The notes: a model not told the origin generated them from the sequence alone. DNA of 6,792 nucleotides from Deltaproteobacteria bacterium (GCA_019312705.1 JAFDCW010000238.1:1-6792), one strand, 5' to 3'. Counted from the stretch's first letter, positions 1 through 6,540 are shown. Numbers and translations are program-made.

Positions 1-1
1 G

Positions 2-367
2 ATCGACCTGCGGGTCACGACGGCTGGCGCCCGCGTCGGCGACATGCACGTGGAGCCGCACTCCGAAGAGCTCACCAATACCCAGCAGACCGTGCGCCTA
101 GTCACCGCAATGCACGGTCTCCTGCGCACGACGGAGGTCGTCGCCCGGGCAGACGGCGAAGACACCGCAGCACGGCACGGGCTCATGCCCTGGCGATTCG
201 GGGGCCTGCGCCCATATCCAGATCGGGGGATTCACCGAGTGGACGAAGAGGCCCTGCTGCCGTGGCCGGAGTCCGCCGGGGAGACGGCGGTTCTCGAAAT
301 CCCCCGGCGGCACGCCGAGTCCGCCGCCGGCCTCGCCGCGCCCTTGCCGAGAACTCAGAACCGATAG
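2..367 (+). CDS. Possible C-terminal fragment of an unidentified protein (5' end outside window)
   Basis: A reading frame is open from the left edge to a TAG at 365-367, about 121 codons with no start needed inside the window. In its first 60 codons the third codon position is the most G+C-rich and the second the poorest, the pattern expected of real coding in this genome. The reverse strand in the same codon register is interrupted by a stop at 98-100. The pattern weakens after about position 180, where two GC-rich hairpins lie. I recognise no domain: the product is hydrophilic, rich in Arg, Glu and Ala, with no membrane segment or signal. It would end tail to tail with the leftward barrel gene, overlapping it by 13 bases. 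It may instead be non-coding DNA between convergent units. Confidence is low. Confidence 0.28.
   Translation: MDLRVTTAGARVGDMHVEPHSEELTNTQQTVRLVTAMHGLLRTTEVVARADGEDTAARHGLMPWRFGGLRPYPDRGIHRVDEEALLPWPESAGETAVLEIPRRHAESAAGLAAPLPRTQNR
304..330 (-). terminator. GC-rich hairpin downstream of the barrel gene, candidate terminator
   Basis: CCGGCGGC (304-311) and GCCGCCGG (323-330) are perfect 8-bp inverted repeats around an 11-base loop, starting 24 bases past the barrel gene's stop codon. On the leftward transcript the stem is followed by GGGATTTCG, so the U-run is only three bases and intrinsic termination would be weak. A second, smaller hairpin lies just beyond it (CCGCCG at 273-278 with CGGCGG at 285-290, six-base loop). 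The pair could act as a terminator or as 3'-end protection for the leftward mRNA. In DNA this rich in G+C, chance stems are common. Confidence 0.35.
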
Positions 368-1203
368 TCGAGGTAGGCCCCGAAATCGAGCATCGCCACA
401 GCGTCGGCGGCGTACTGGTCGGTGACCCCGAAGGGCAAGTGCCCGGTGAGGTCGATGCCGAGGGCGAGGGCGCCATCCGATATCGGGTAGGCGAACTCGA
501 TCCCCGCCCGGCCAGTCACGGCGAAGGCCGTACCCGTGTCGCCCTCGCGCGGATCGAGAATGAGCGTCTCGAGGCCGGCGCCAAAGACCGGGTGCACGAC
601 GGCGCGGTCGAGGAATCGGTAGTTGAACGAAGCCCCGACGGCGTACAGGGCCGACTCCGTCGGCAAGCCCGTGGGCCCGGCGACCTCGCCCGCGTCGGGT
701 ACCAAAGTCGCCCGTAGCGCAAACTCTGCCGCGTCGATGGCGAGGCCTAGGTGCAGCTTGTAGCCGAGGGCTGCGTGGGTCACCCCGTCGCCAAAGAGGA
801 AGACGCCCCCCACGCCGGCGCCGGCGATCACCAGGCCGTCGGTGGCATACGGGTCACGCTCCGTCGGGGCCGAATCGCGGCGGCCGTGGTCGACCACCAC
901 CCGGACCGGAGGCGGGGGTGGGGGCGCCGCTTGGCGCACGTGCACCGTCACGCGGCGCTGGGGCACCACCACCGGCACGGTCCGGACCCGAGTCGGCGGA
1001 ACGACGTTCACGTAGTAACGCCGCGGATTGCGCACGGGGCTGCCGACCGTATGGCCGACGATCACCGTCGGGGTGCGTACCCAGGCATTGCTGACGGGGT
1101 CCCAATGGAGCTCGACCGCGTGGGCCTCACTCGGCCCCAAGGCGAGCCCGAAGGCGACGGCGGTGGCGCCCAAGAGGAGCGGGAGCAGCATATTTCTTTT
1201 CAT
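355..1203 (-). CDS. Predicted outer-membrane beta-barrel-like protein with Pro/Arg-rich N-terminal extension
   Basis: The product is 282 residues. A signal peptide is clear: MKRN, a hydrophobic core, then cleavage probably after A29 (SEAHA). Residues 30-115 form a low-complexity, basic, Val/Pro/Arg-rich segment that includes six consecutive prolines (94-99). From about 122 to the end, alternating hydrophobic/glycine stretches (for example GLVIAGAGVGGVFLFGDG and AVVHPVFGAGLETLIL) look like amphipathic beta strands, and the protein ends in a terminal Phe after DYR, as outer-membrane barrels commonly do. About 160 residues would suit a small eight-strand barrel. ATG at 1203 is chosen over the upstream GTG at 1263 because GGAGGG lies five bases before it (1209-1214) and the signal peptide begins there. 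It lies 46 bp downstream of the VIT/VWA gene on the same strand, so the two are probably cotranscribed. The specific function is unknown. Confidence 0.82.
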   Translation of the reverse strand: MKRNMLLPLLLGATAVAFGLALGPSEAHAVELHWDPVSNAWVRTPTVIVGHTVGSPVRNPRRYYVNVVPPTRVRTVPVVVPQRRVTVHVRQAAPPPPPPVRVVVDHGRRDSAPTERDPYATDGLVIAGAGVGGVFLFGDGVTHAALGYKLHLGLAIDAAEFALRATLVPDAGEVAGPTGLPTESALYAVGASFNYRFLDRAVVHPVFGAGLETLILDPREGDTGTAFAVTGRAGIEFAYPISDGALALGIDLTGHLPFGVTDQYAADAVAMLDFGAYLDYRF

Positions 1204-1208
1204 CGGGT

Positions 1209-1214
1209 CCCTCC
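1209..1214 (-). promoter_or_regulatory. Ribosome binding site of the barrel gene
   Basis: The leftward strand reads GGAGGG followed by ACCCG and ATG at 1203. The motif and five-base spacing decide this start in preference to the in-frame GTG 60 bases upstream, which would lie within the end of the VIT/VWA gene and would put hydrophilic residues ahead of the signal peptide. Confidence 0.75.
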
Positions 1215-1217
1215 GGT

Positions 1218-1233
1218 TGCCGCCGAGGCGGCA
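1218..1233 (-). repeat. Perfect intercistronic inverted repeat (7-2-7)
   Basis: TGCCGCC and GGCGGCA (1218-1224 and 1227-1233) are exact reverse complements separated by two bases. In RNA this would fold as a six-base-pair stem with a four-base loop. It fills much of the 46-bp gap between the VIT/VWA stop and the barrel start and ends three bases before the barrel gene's GGAGGG. No U-run follows it on the leftward transcript, so it is not a good intrinsic terminator. It could modulate ribosome access or mRNA processing between the two cistrons. Confidence 0.5.
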
Positions 1234-1249
1234 CTGACAATTGCGGTGG

Positions 1250-3631
1250 TCATTCGGTACCACCAGTAATGAAACGCCGCACTTCCGTCGCGCTTACACC
1301 CGCCGAAGCACTCGGGTCGACTACGACGGCGCGCCTTCCTGGGGCGACGAGGGTCAAGCGCTCCCCGAGGACGAGGAATCGAGCGACGGCCGGCCGAGCG
1401 CGAAGCAGCGCGAAGTACGCCGGACTGGCGTAGCGAATGCGGAGGGTGGGCATGTCGCGGCGATAGGCGACGTCGACCCACATGCCGCGGATCAGGCGAA
1501 AGGTCCGTCCGGCTACGTAGCGCGTGTTGCCGGAGGACATTGAGGGGGACCCGGCGGGGGCTCGCTCCGCCTCCCGCATCGCCCGGAGGCGGCGAGAGAT
1601 GGCCCTGCCCCGCTCCCCAGCTCCCCCAGCCGGCGCTCCCCGGCGAGCCCCACCACTGGAGCCACCGGCGGCGGTCTCAGCTTCGGCGTAGTCATAGTCG
1701 CTCGTGGCCTCGGCGAAGCCCTCGAACGCAGGTCGTGGGGCGGAGGATACGGGCGAAACCGGAGCCGGCGAATCGATGGACTCCGACCCGTCCGAGGGAG
1801 GAGCCGCCGCGGCGAGGCCCGGGGGCATCTCATCGTCGGCGACGGCCAGGTAGTTCGTATAGGGCGTGACGATGCCGAAGCGCTGAGCAACACGCTGGAC
1901 CTCTTCTCGGAGACCTCGGCGCTCCCCCCGGAGACGAATCTCGTCGAGCAGATGGCCCACCTTGCGCGTGGCCCAAAGGCGAGGGAGCCAGTCATTGCTA
2001 CTGCGCTGCTCGGGGAACTCGGCCTGGTAGGAAAAGACCCGGGGGCGGTCATCGTGACTGGCCTGGCCGACGAGGCGGATGGCCTTCACTCCAGCGCCTC
2101 GGTACCGACCGACGACGAAGAGCTGGCCGCCGCGATAGAGGTGGCCGAGGTCTCGAGGATAGACGTCCGCAACGTCGAGGCCCGGGAACTCGAGGGCGAT
2201 ATCCGTGATGAGGGGATAAGCGACGCGGTCGTAGAAGGCGGAGAGGCGCCCTTCCATCTCGCGCCCATCCCGAAAGTAGTCCCCGACCCCGCGGCCCCGG
2301 CTCGCCAACTGATCGAGGAACGTCGTATTCACGTCGTCGCCGACCCCAAAGACGAAGAGCCGTGCGGTCTCCGCCGATGCGCCGACGCGGTCGATGATGG
2401 CTCGGGGATCGGTCTGGCCGATGGTCGGCATGCCATCGGTCAGGAAGACGACCATGCGCGGCGCGCGCAGGCCCCCCGGTGAACGGGTGGCGTAGGCTGC
2501 ACCGAGACCGCCGTCGAGAGCCGTGCCGCCGGCGGCGACGAAGCGCGAGGCAAATCGCCGGGCCCGGTCGATGTTGGCACGACTGGCGGGCACGGACGCC
2601 GTTCCCCCGAAGAGGGCCTCGACGTCCGTCGCGAAACGCACGATCTGGAAATGGTCGCCGGGCCGCAGACGGGCGAGCATGTAGTCGAGGGCCGCCTTGG
2701 CGCGCTCGAGCTTTTCCCCCGCCATCGACCCGGAGGTATCGAAGACGAATATGATCTCCTTGTTTGCGATCTCCCGGTCGGCGGCCTCGATGCGCGGCGA
2801 GATCATCGCGACGAAGTAGCCGTCCTCTTCGTTGGGGCCGCCTGGTCGGTGGGTGAGCAGGGAGAGGCCCACGTCGCGGTCCTGGACCGCGTAGTAGAGG
2901 TCGAAGTCATCATCGAGGACTACGCCGTTCGCCTCGAAGCCGACCACCGCGTGGTGGTCATCGGGGCGCGACACCTCAACCGGGTGGCTTGGTGAGTAGA
3001 CAGCGCGGATGGGAGTGCGGGAGACAATTCGCGCCGACACGGTCATGTCGGATCGGGTGCGCGGAGCGGCACCGGCGGTGCGCAGCGGATAGCGGTAGTG
3101 CACGACGCCGGCGTGGTACGAGAGCGTTTGGGTGAAGCGCAGCTCGATGCGCTGCGACCCTCCAGCGGGGACCGCCGATACCCGAGCGCGGAAGAGCCGG
3201 CCTCCTACGAACTCGACGAGCCCCGGGTCGCGCACGCGGGCGACGATGCCCTCGTAGATTCGCCGGGCCCTCACCGCCTCGAGGACCTCTCCCGGAACGC
3301 GGCGACCGCCGACCCACATCGCGAAGCCGCTCACCGAGGCCCCGGGCGGGAGAGGAAAGACGTAGCTCGCTTCGAGGGCAGTGCCGGTTTGGTTGGTGAA
3401 GACCTGGTCGATGCGGGTCTCTGCAACTCGCTCTCGGATGCTCACGGCGACGCGGTGATGCTCGATGGCGAGGGGCGGGGCGTCGGGGGCTGTGGGCAGT
3501 AGAAAGCCCTGGGCCCTCGCTCGCTCAGGTACCGAGAGCGCTACCGCAGCGGAGAGCGAAGCGAACGCGGCGCACGTGACAAAGGCACGAACGAGGAGGG
3601 CAGTGGAAGTGGAGCGCGTCGGCGCGGGCAT
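1250..3631 (-). CDS. Secreted VIT and von Willebrand factor type A domain protein
   Basis: The product is 793 residues, resembling bacterial relatives of the inter-alpha-trypsin inhibitor heavy chain. A signal peptide spans residues 1-40 (cleavage near RARA/Q). A VIT domain covers about 52-185 (for example EASYVFPLPPGASVSGFAM, then RRIYEGIVARVRDPGLVE). A VWA domain covers about 290-470 with an intact metal-ion site: D298-x-S300-x-S302, T370 and D399. Residues 475-600 are the usual post-VWA region (AQRFGIVTPYTNYLAV at 582-597). A low-complexity Ala/Gly/Pro/Ser/Glu linker (about 603-700) leads to a compact C-terminal domain (701-793; RTFRLIRGMWVDVAYR). No C-terminal LPXTG-like motif or membrane helix is present, unlike sortase-target relatives, so it is probably periplasmic, secreted, or held by a partner. 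VWA domains with intact metal sites bind protein ligands. ATG at 3631 is preferred to the GTG at 3652, since GAGG lies four bases upstream and the signal peptide fits. It is the first gene of the leftward pair. Confidence 0.93.
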   Translation of the reverse strand: MPAPTRSTSTALLVRAFVTCAAFASLSAAVALSVPERARAQGFLLPTAPDAPPLAIEHHRVAVSIRERVAETRIDQVFTNQTGTALEASYVFPLPPGASVSGFAMWVGGRRVPGEVLEAVRARRIYEGIVARVRDPGLVEFVGGRLFRARVSAVPAGGSQRIELRFTQTLSYHAGVVHYRYPLRTAGAAPRTRSDMTVSARIVSRTPIRAVYSPSHPVEVSRPDDHHAVVGFEANGVVLDDDFDLYYAVQDRDVGLSLLTHRPGGPNEEDGYFVAMISPRIEAADREIANKEIIFVFDTSGSMAGEKLERAKAALDYMLARLRPGDHFQIVRFATDVEALFGGTASVPASRANIDRARRFASRFVAAGGTALDGGLGAAYATRSPGGLRAPRMVVFLTDGMPTIGQTDPRAIIDRVGASAETARLFVFGVGDDVNTTFLDQLASRGRGVGDYFRDGREMEGRLSAFYDRVAYPLITDIALEFPGLDVADVYPRDLGHLYRGGQLFVVGRYRGAGVKAIRLVGQASHDDRPRVFSYQAEFPEQRSSNDWLPRLWATRKVGHLLDEIRLRGERRGLREEVQRVAQRFGIVTPYTNYLAVADDEMPPGLAAAAPPSDGSESIDSPAPVSPVSSAPRPAFEGFAEATSDYDYAEAETAAGGSSGGARRGAPAGGAGERGRAISRRLRAMREAERAPAGSPSMSSGNTRYVAGRTFRLIRGMWVDVAYRRDMPTLRIRYASPAYFALLRARPAVARFLVLGERLTLVAPGRRAVVVDPSASAGVSATEVRRFITGGTE

Positions 3632-3787
3632 GGAACCTCGGGGTCGGCGCACAGACGGGTGAGATCACCGTTCGATCTGTCTCGGGGCCGAGAGCGGTCC
3701 ATTCAGCGAGTTTCTCGTCGGATGGACGACAATTTCAGCAACTCTCGACCGAATGAGCCGACAAGGAGACCGAGGAGCGCGAAAGGG
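3632..3787. promoter_or_regulatory. Divergent intergenic region
   Basis: This stretch lies between the two divergent operons and should contain at least the leftward promoter. I found no convincing -35/-10 pair on either strand; deltaproteobacterial promoters often diverge from the E. coli consensus, so this is weak negative evidence. The strongest structure is a short dyad at 3680-3693. In-frame codons upstream of 3788 extend the rightward frame to 3659, but they encode a hydrophilic Arg/Ser/Asn-rich stretch with no homology I recognise, so I treat them as non-coding. Confidence 0.5.
3680..3693. promoter_or_regulatory. Candidate operator: 6-2-6 inverted repeat
   Basis: TCTCGG-GG-CCGAGA is an exact inverted repeat with a two-base spacer. 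It sits about 50 bases upstream of the VIT/VWA start and about 95 bases upstream of the first PEGA start. Its location between divergent operons suits a dimeric regulator that could affect both, but the half-sites are short and GC-rich, so chance is a real alternative. No regulator gene is in the window. Confidence 0.25.
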
Positions 3788-5560
3788 ATGGATTTTCGTC
3801 GAATGTTGCTAGTCTCTCGCCGCGTGGAGGGGCGATGCGCGAGGGGGCTTTGGGCAGCCTTGACGGTCCTGGTGACATTGGCCGCCGGCACACCGGTGGT
3901 ACGCGCACAGTCGGAGGGGCTCTTCATCGCGACTGCCGTGAACGGGGAAGACTCCGCGGCGGCACGGCGCGTCGTCGAGCAAATCCGGAGCGCCCTCGCG
4001 GCGCGCCGTGATCCAGCAGTGACCCTCGGCCAACGGCAACCTGCGCAGCGCCTCGGAGACGTCTACGCGCGGCCCCCGGAGGCCCTGGTCGCCGGCGACC
4101 TCGAAGCGCTCGAGGCATGCGTCCAAAGCGCCATTCAGGCGGTCGCCTTTGGCCATCGCCAAGAGGCACAGGCACAGGTAGCCACCTGCCTCGAGATAGG
4201 GAACCGCGCGCTTTCCGCTCTCAACCGCGAGGCCGCGGCGGCCAAGAACCTCTTCGACAGTTGCCTGGTGATGGTGCGGGCCCGGCTCGATCTCGACGAC
4301 CCGGCCGGCGCCCGCCAGGACGGCGTCCGGTGCCGCCGCCTAGTCCCCGACCTCGAGGTGGACGAAAATATGCACCCACCTCACGTCCGGGAGGTGATGG
4401 CAGAGGTTGATCCCGCGATCGACGGAGACGGCGGCGCGTCGCTCCGGGTGCTCACGGATAACGGAGAACCCTGCGATGTTTTCGTTAACGGCCGCCGCCT
4501 CGGCCGCACCCCCTTCGTCTCCCAGTCCCTTCCCTTTGGGAGCTACGACGTTCAGCTGCAGTGCGACCGGGGGCCCACGCGCCTCTACCGCGCCGAAATC
4601 GCAGTGGGCCGAGAGGCACGCCTCGACGTCGATACGGTCCTCGACGGTGCGCTGCGGACGGGAAATGGGATCGGGCTTCAATACTCATCGGCGGCAAGCC
4701 ATGAACGCCGACGCCACCAGGATGCAGTCTTCCTCGGCGGGCTCCTAGGCGTCCACGAGGTCTTGCTCGTCACCATGGACTCAGGGGCCGTGCGGCTGGA
4801 CCGGTTCACCACCGAAACTCCAGCCGCCGTCAGCTCCGCGAAGCTTCCCTGGGACCGCGAAACCAGGCTGGTTGCGCCAAGCGAGCGCATCATGGACGCG
4901 GTCGTGGCGCTCCGGGACGGCCGCTCAGTCGACTTCACGACGGCGCCGGCATCCCCATTTTCGGGCTGGAGCCCCCCCGGCCTCGGAGATCAGCCCCCCG
5001 CGGCGCACTCGACCTCTGAGAGCTCGACCCTGCGCCTGGCGTTGGGTTGGACCTTCGCAGGGCTCGGCGTCGTCGGCCACGCACTCTCGTGGGGCCTCTA
5101 CGTGCGGCTCGACAGTCGATACGACTACTTCAGGCTCGCCGCACCCGGCGATGTCGACTACGAGACTCGCCGACAGGCCTACGAGGACTCCAAATCAGCG
5201 CACCTGTTCGCATCCGCCATCGCGCCAATCTTCTCGACCGCGGCGATGCCCCTGCTGCTGCCCGAGGCGTCGGGGGTCCCGTGGTGGAGCTGGATTGTCG
5301 GAGCCGCCGGCCTGGGCCTGGCCAGCTGGGGCATCTATGCCTTGGTCATCGACGGGAAGTGCACCGCCCGAGACACCACTGGCCGCTGCATCGCGTCAAA
5401 CAACTACAACGAGTTCGGTTGGGTTCCGCTCTCCCAGGCGGCACCGCTCATCGCCGTTCCGCTGACCTATCTGGCGCGGGAGCTATTCGGTGAATCGACA
5501 GCGGTCACGGCGGCCGTCGACGACGAAGGCGCCTTACTCATGCTAGGAGGGTCGTTTTGA
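3788..5560 (+). CDS. PEGA-domain membrane protein, long form (start uncertain)
   Basis: From the ATG at 3788 the product is 590 residues. A hydrophobic signal sequence covers about 20-40 (LWAALTVLVTLAAG, ending VVRAQ). Residues 45-210 are helical and TPR-like, with cysteines at 111, 134, 159 and 182 and a MHPPHV motif at 195-200. A PEGA domain follows at about 216-285 (VFVNGRRLGRTPF, LPFGSYDVQLQC). Residues 305-385 may form an alpha/beta unit. The C-terminal part has predicted membrane helices at about 415-438, 472-491 and 498-521, with a possible fourth at 550-564. It ends GGSF. PEGA domains are surface or periplasmic beta modules with no known catalytic activity. The start is ambiguous: ATG at 3788, ATG at 3803 and GTG at 3824 are all in frame, and none has an ideal ribosome site. 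It is the first gene of the rightward operon and overlaps the next gene by one base. Confidence 0.85.
   Translation: MDFRRMLLVSRRVEGRCARGLWAALTVLVTLAAGTPVVRAQSEGLFIATAVNGEDSAAARRVVEQIRSALAARRDPAVTLGQRQPAQRLGDVYARPPEALVAGDLEALEACVQSAIQAVAFGHRQEAQAQVATCLEIGNRALSALNREAAAAKNLFDSCLVMVRARLDLDDPAGARQDGVRCRRLVPDLEVDENMHPPHVREVMAEVDPAIDGDGGASLRVLTDNGEPCDVFVNGRRLGRTPFVSQSLPFGSYDVQLQCDRGPTRLYRAEIAVGREARLDVDTVLDGALRTGNGIGLQYSSAASHERRRHQDAVFLGGLLGVHEVLLVTMDSGAVRLDRFTTETPAAVSSAKLPWDRETRLVAPSERIMDAVVALRDGRSVDFTTAPASPFSGWSPPGLGDQPPAAHSTSESSTLRLALGWTFAGLGVVGHALSWGLYVRLDSRYDYFRLAAPGDVDYETRRQAYEDSKSAHLFASAIAPIFSTAAMPLLLPEASGVPWWSWIVGAAGLGLASWGIYALVIDGKCTARDTTGRCIASNNYNEFGWVPLSQAAPLIAVPLTYLARELFGESTAVTAAVDDEGALLMLGGSF
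3806..3815 (+). promoter_or_regulatory. Possible extended -10 element for the PEGA operon
   Basis: TTGCTAGTCT resembles an extended -10 (TG-N-TA...T). It lies in the only locally AT-richer stretch before the PEGA gene. No matching -35 is seen 16-18 bases upstream. If it is real, transcription would start near 3822, downstream of the ATG codons at 3788 and 3803. Translation would then have to begin at the GTG at 3824 or at the out-of-frame ATG at 3835. Confidence 0.25.
5545..5551 (+). promoter_or_regulatory. Ribosome binding site of the second PEGA gene
   Basis: AGGAGGG, inside the last codons of the upstream PEGA gene, sits eight bases before the ATG at 5560. It supports that ATG over the TTG at 5557. 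Together with the TGATG stop/start overlap it indicates translational coupling of the two genes. Confidence 0.8.
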
Positions 5561-6540
5561 TGTCGCTGCGCGCAACTTCACGATGGGTAGTTTCGCTCGC
5601 CGCGGTCCTCCTTTGCACCGGCACGGCGGCCGCGGACGCGGTGTACCTCGTGCCCGTCGACGCCGTGGGCGGCGATCCGAGCATCCCCGAGGCGCTTCGC
5701 GGCGAGGGCCACGAGGCGCTCCGTGGTGCCCTCGTCGAGGGTCACGCCCTCGTCGATGACGCTTCCGCGGAAACGCGGCTTCCCGAGGAGATCGCTCGAT
5801 GTGGCCGGGGAGAATGTGCACGCCAGGCCGCGGAACTCGTCGGCGCAGACATCGGTGTCGTGCTCTCCATCTGGGAGCGAAGCAACGGCCCGGTTTTCGA
5901 GGTCACCCTGGTCGAGACGGGGGGCGCCAGCTACCGCGGGAGCAGCGAACCGGGCGGCACAGTCCGTCAGGCCCTGGAAGCGGCGTTCGCGCGGCGGGCC
6001 CTCGGGGCCGGGCCGTGGCTGAGCGTCCGCGGCACCCCGGCGGGCGCGCAGTTCGTCGTGGCGGGTGAGCCCCGGGGATTCGTGCCGGACCGCGTGGTGC
6101 TGGCGCCGGGCGTGTACCAGGTGACGGTCCGGGCCGAGGGCTATGTGAGCGCGCATCGCGAGGTCACCATCGGCGAGCGTGCCGATGACGAGGCGGTCCT
6201 CGAGGTGGCCCTCGAACGAGAGGGCGGCCCCGGGACCTCGGGAGGGGGAGCGAATCTCGTGGGATTTCTCGGAGGCGGGGCCCTCGCCGCCGCGGGGGCG
6301 GTCGCGGTGGGCGTTGGCGTCGGAACCCTGATGGGGGAAACGAGCGAAGCGGTGGTGGACGGCGAAGTTTTCGTCACCCGCCCCGACGCCACAGCCGGCG
6401 CGGTATGGGTCTCCGTCGGCGCCGCCGCCCTGGCCGGCGGCATCGTGTGGTTGGTCCTCGCCCTCGCCTCGGACGCGGGCGGCGGAGACGATGCTCCAAG
6501 CGTCAGCGCCGCCCCAGGCGGCATCGCGCTTCATTATTAG
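5560..6540 (+). CDS. PEGA-domain membrane protein, short form
   Basis: The product is 326 residues. A signal peptide covers 1-25 (cleavage near TAAA/DA). Residues 26-145 look like a small alpha/beta domain with the cysteine pair CGRGEC (81-86) followed by ARQAAELVGADIGVVLSIWE; this pattern resembles LpoB/CsgG-like lipoprotein folds, but that is only a suggestion. A PEGA domain lies at about 151-219 (PWLSVRGTPAGAQFVVAGEP, then LAPGVYQVTVRAEGY). After a Gly-rich linker come two hydrophobic helices (about 233-258 and 281-304) separated by a charged 20-residue loop, then an acidic/Gly tail ending in Tyr. Topology would be a mostly periplasmic N-terminal part anchored by a C-terminal helix pair. 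It repeats the order seen in the upstream protein: leader, folded domain, PEGA, C-terminal helices. Its start overlaps the upstream stop, and the downstream lipoprotein gene follows after 18 bp. The function is not known. Confidence 0.9.
   Translation: MSLRATSRWVVSLAAVLLCTGTAAADAVYLVPVDAVGGDPSIPEALRGEGHEALRGALVEGHALVDDASAETRLPEEIARCGRGECARQAAELVGADIGVVLSIWERSNGPVFEVTLVETGGASYRGSSEPGGTVRQALEAAFARRALGAGPWLSVRGTPAGAQFVVAGEPRGFVPDRVVLAPGVYQVTVRAEGYVSAHREVTIGERADDEAVLEVALEREGGPGTSGGGANLVGFLGGGALAAAGAVAVGVGVGTLMGETSEAVVDGEVFVTRPDATAGAVWVSVGAAALAGGIVWLVLALASDAGGGDDAPSVSAAPGGIALHY

Noticed and set aside
285..305. GGTTCTCGAAATCCC resembles a tRNA T-arm
   Set aside because: The loop does not fit the TTCRANNY pattern, and no acceptor stem or anticodon arm can be placed around it.
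262..1269. Rightward open frames (262-717 and 751-1269) opposite the barrel gene
   Set aside because: Their products are low-complexity and charged with no recognisable domain, and the leftward frame has a signal peptide, ribosome site and C-terminal Phe.
1952..2482. Rightward 176-codon open frame opposite the VWA domain
   Set aside because: It mirrors the conserved VWA coding sequence in the same codon register; the VWA metal-site residues on the other strand identify the real gene.
3707..3717. CGAG-TTT-CTCG small inverted repeat in the divergent region
   Set aside because: Only four base pairs; expected often by chance in this base composition.
3659..3787. Upstream extension of the long PEGA gene to an ATG at 3659 or 3722
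   Set aside because: It would add hydrophilic residues ahead of the signal sequence, has no ribosome site at those ATGs, and would use up nearly the whole divergent promoter region.
5578..6534. 318-codon leftward open frame opposite almost the whole short PEGA gene
   Set aside because: It shares the codon register of the sense gene, so it is a by-product of the sense gene's GC-rich third positions. Its product is a His/Arg/Asp-rich string with no signal, domain or ribosome site, while the sense frame has signal peptide, PEGA domain and membrane helices.
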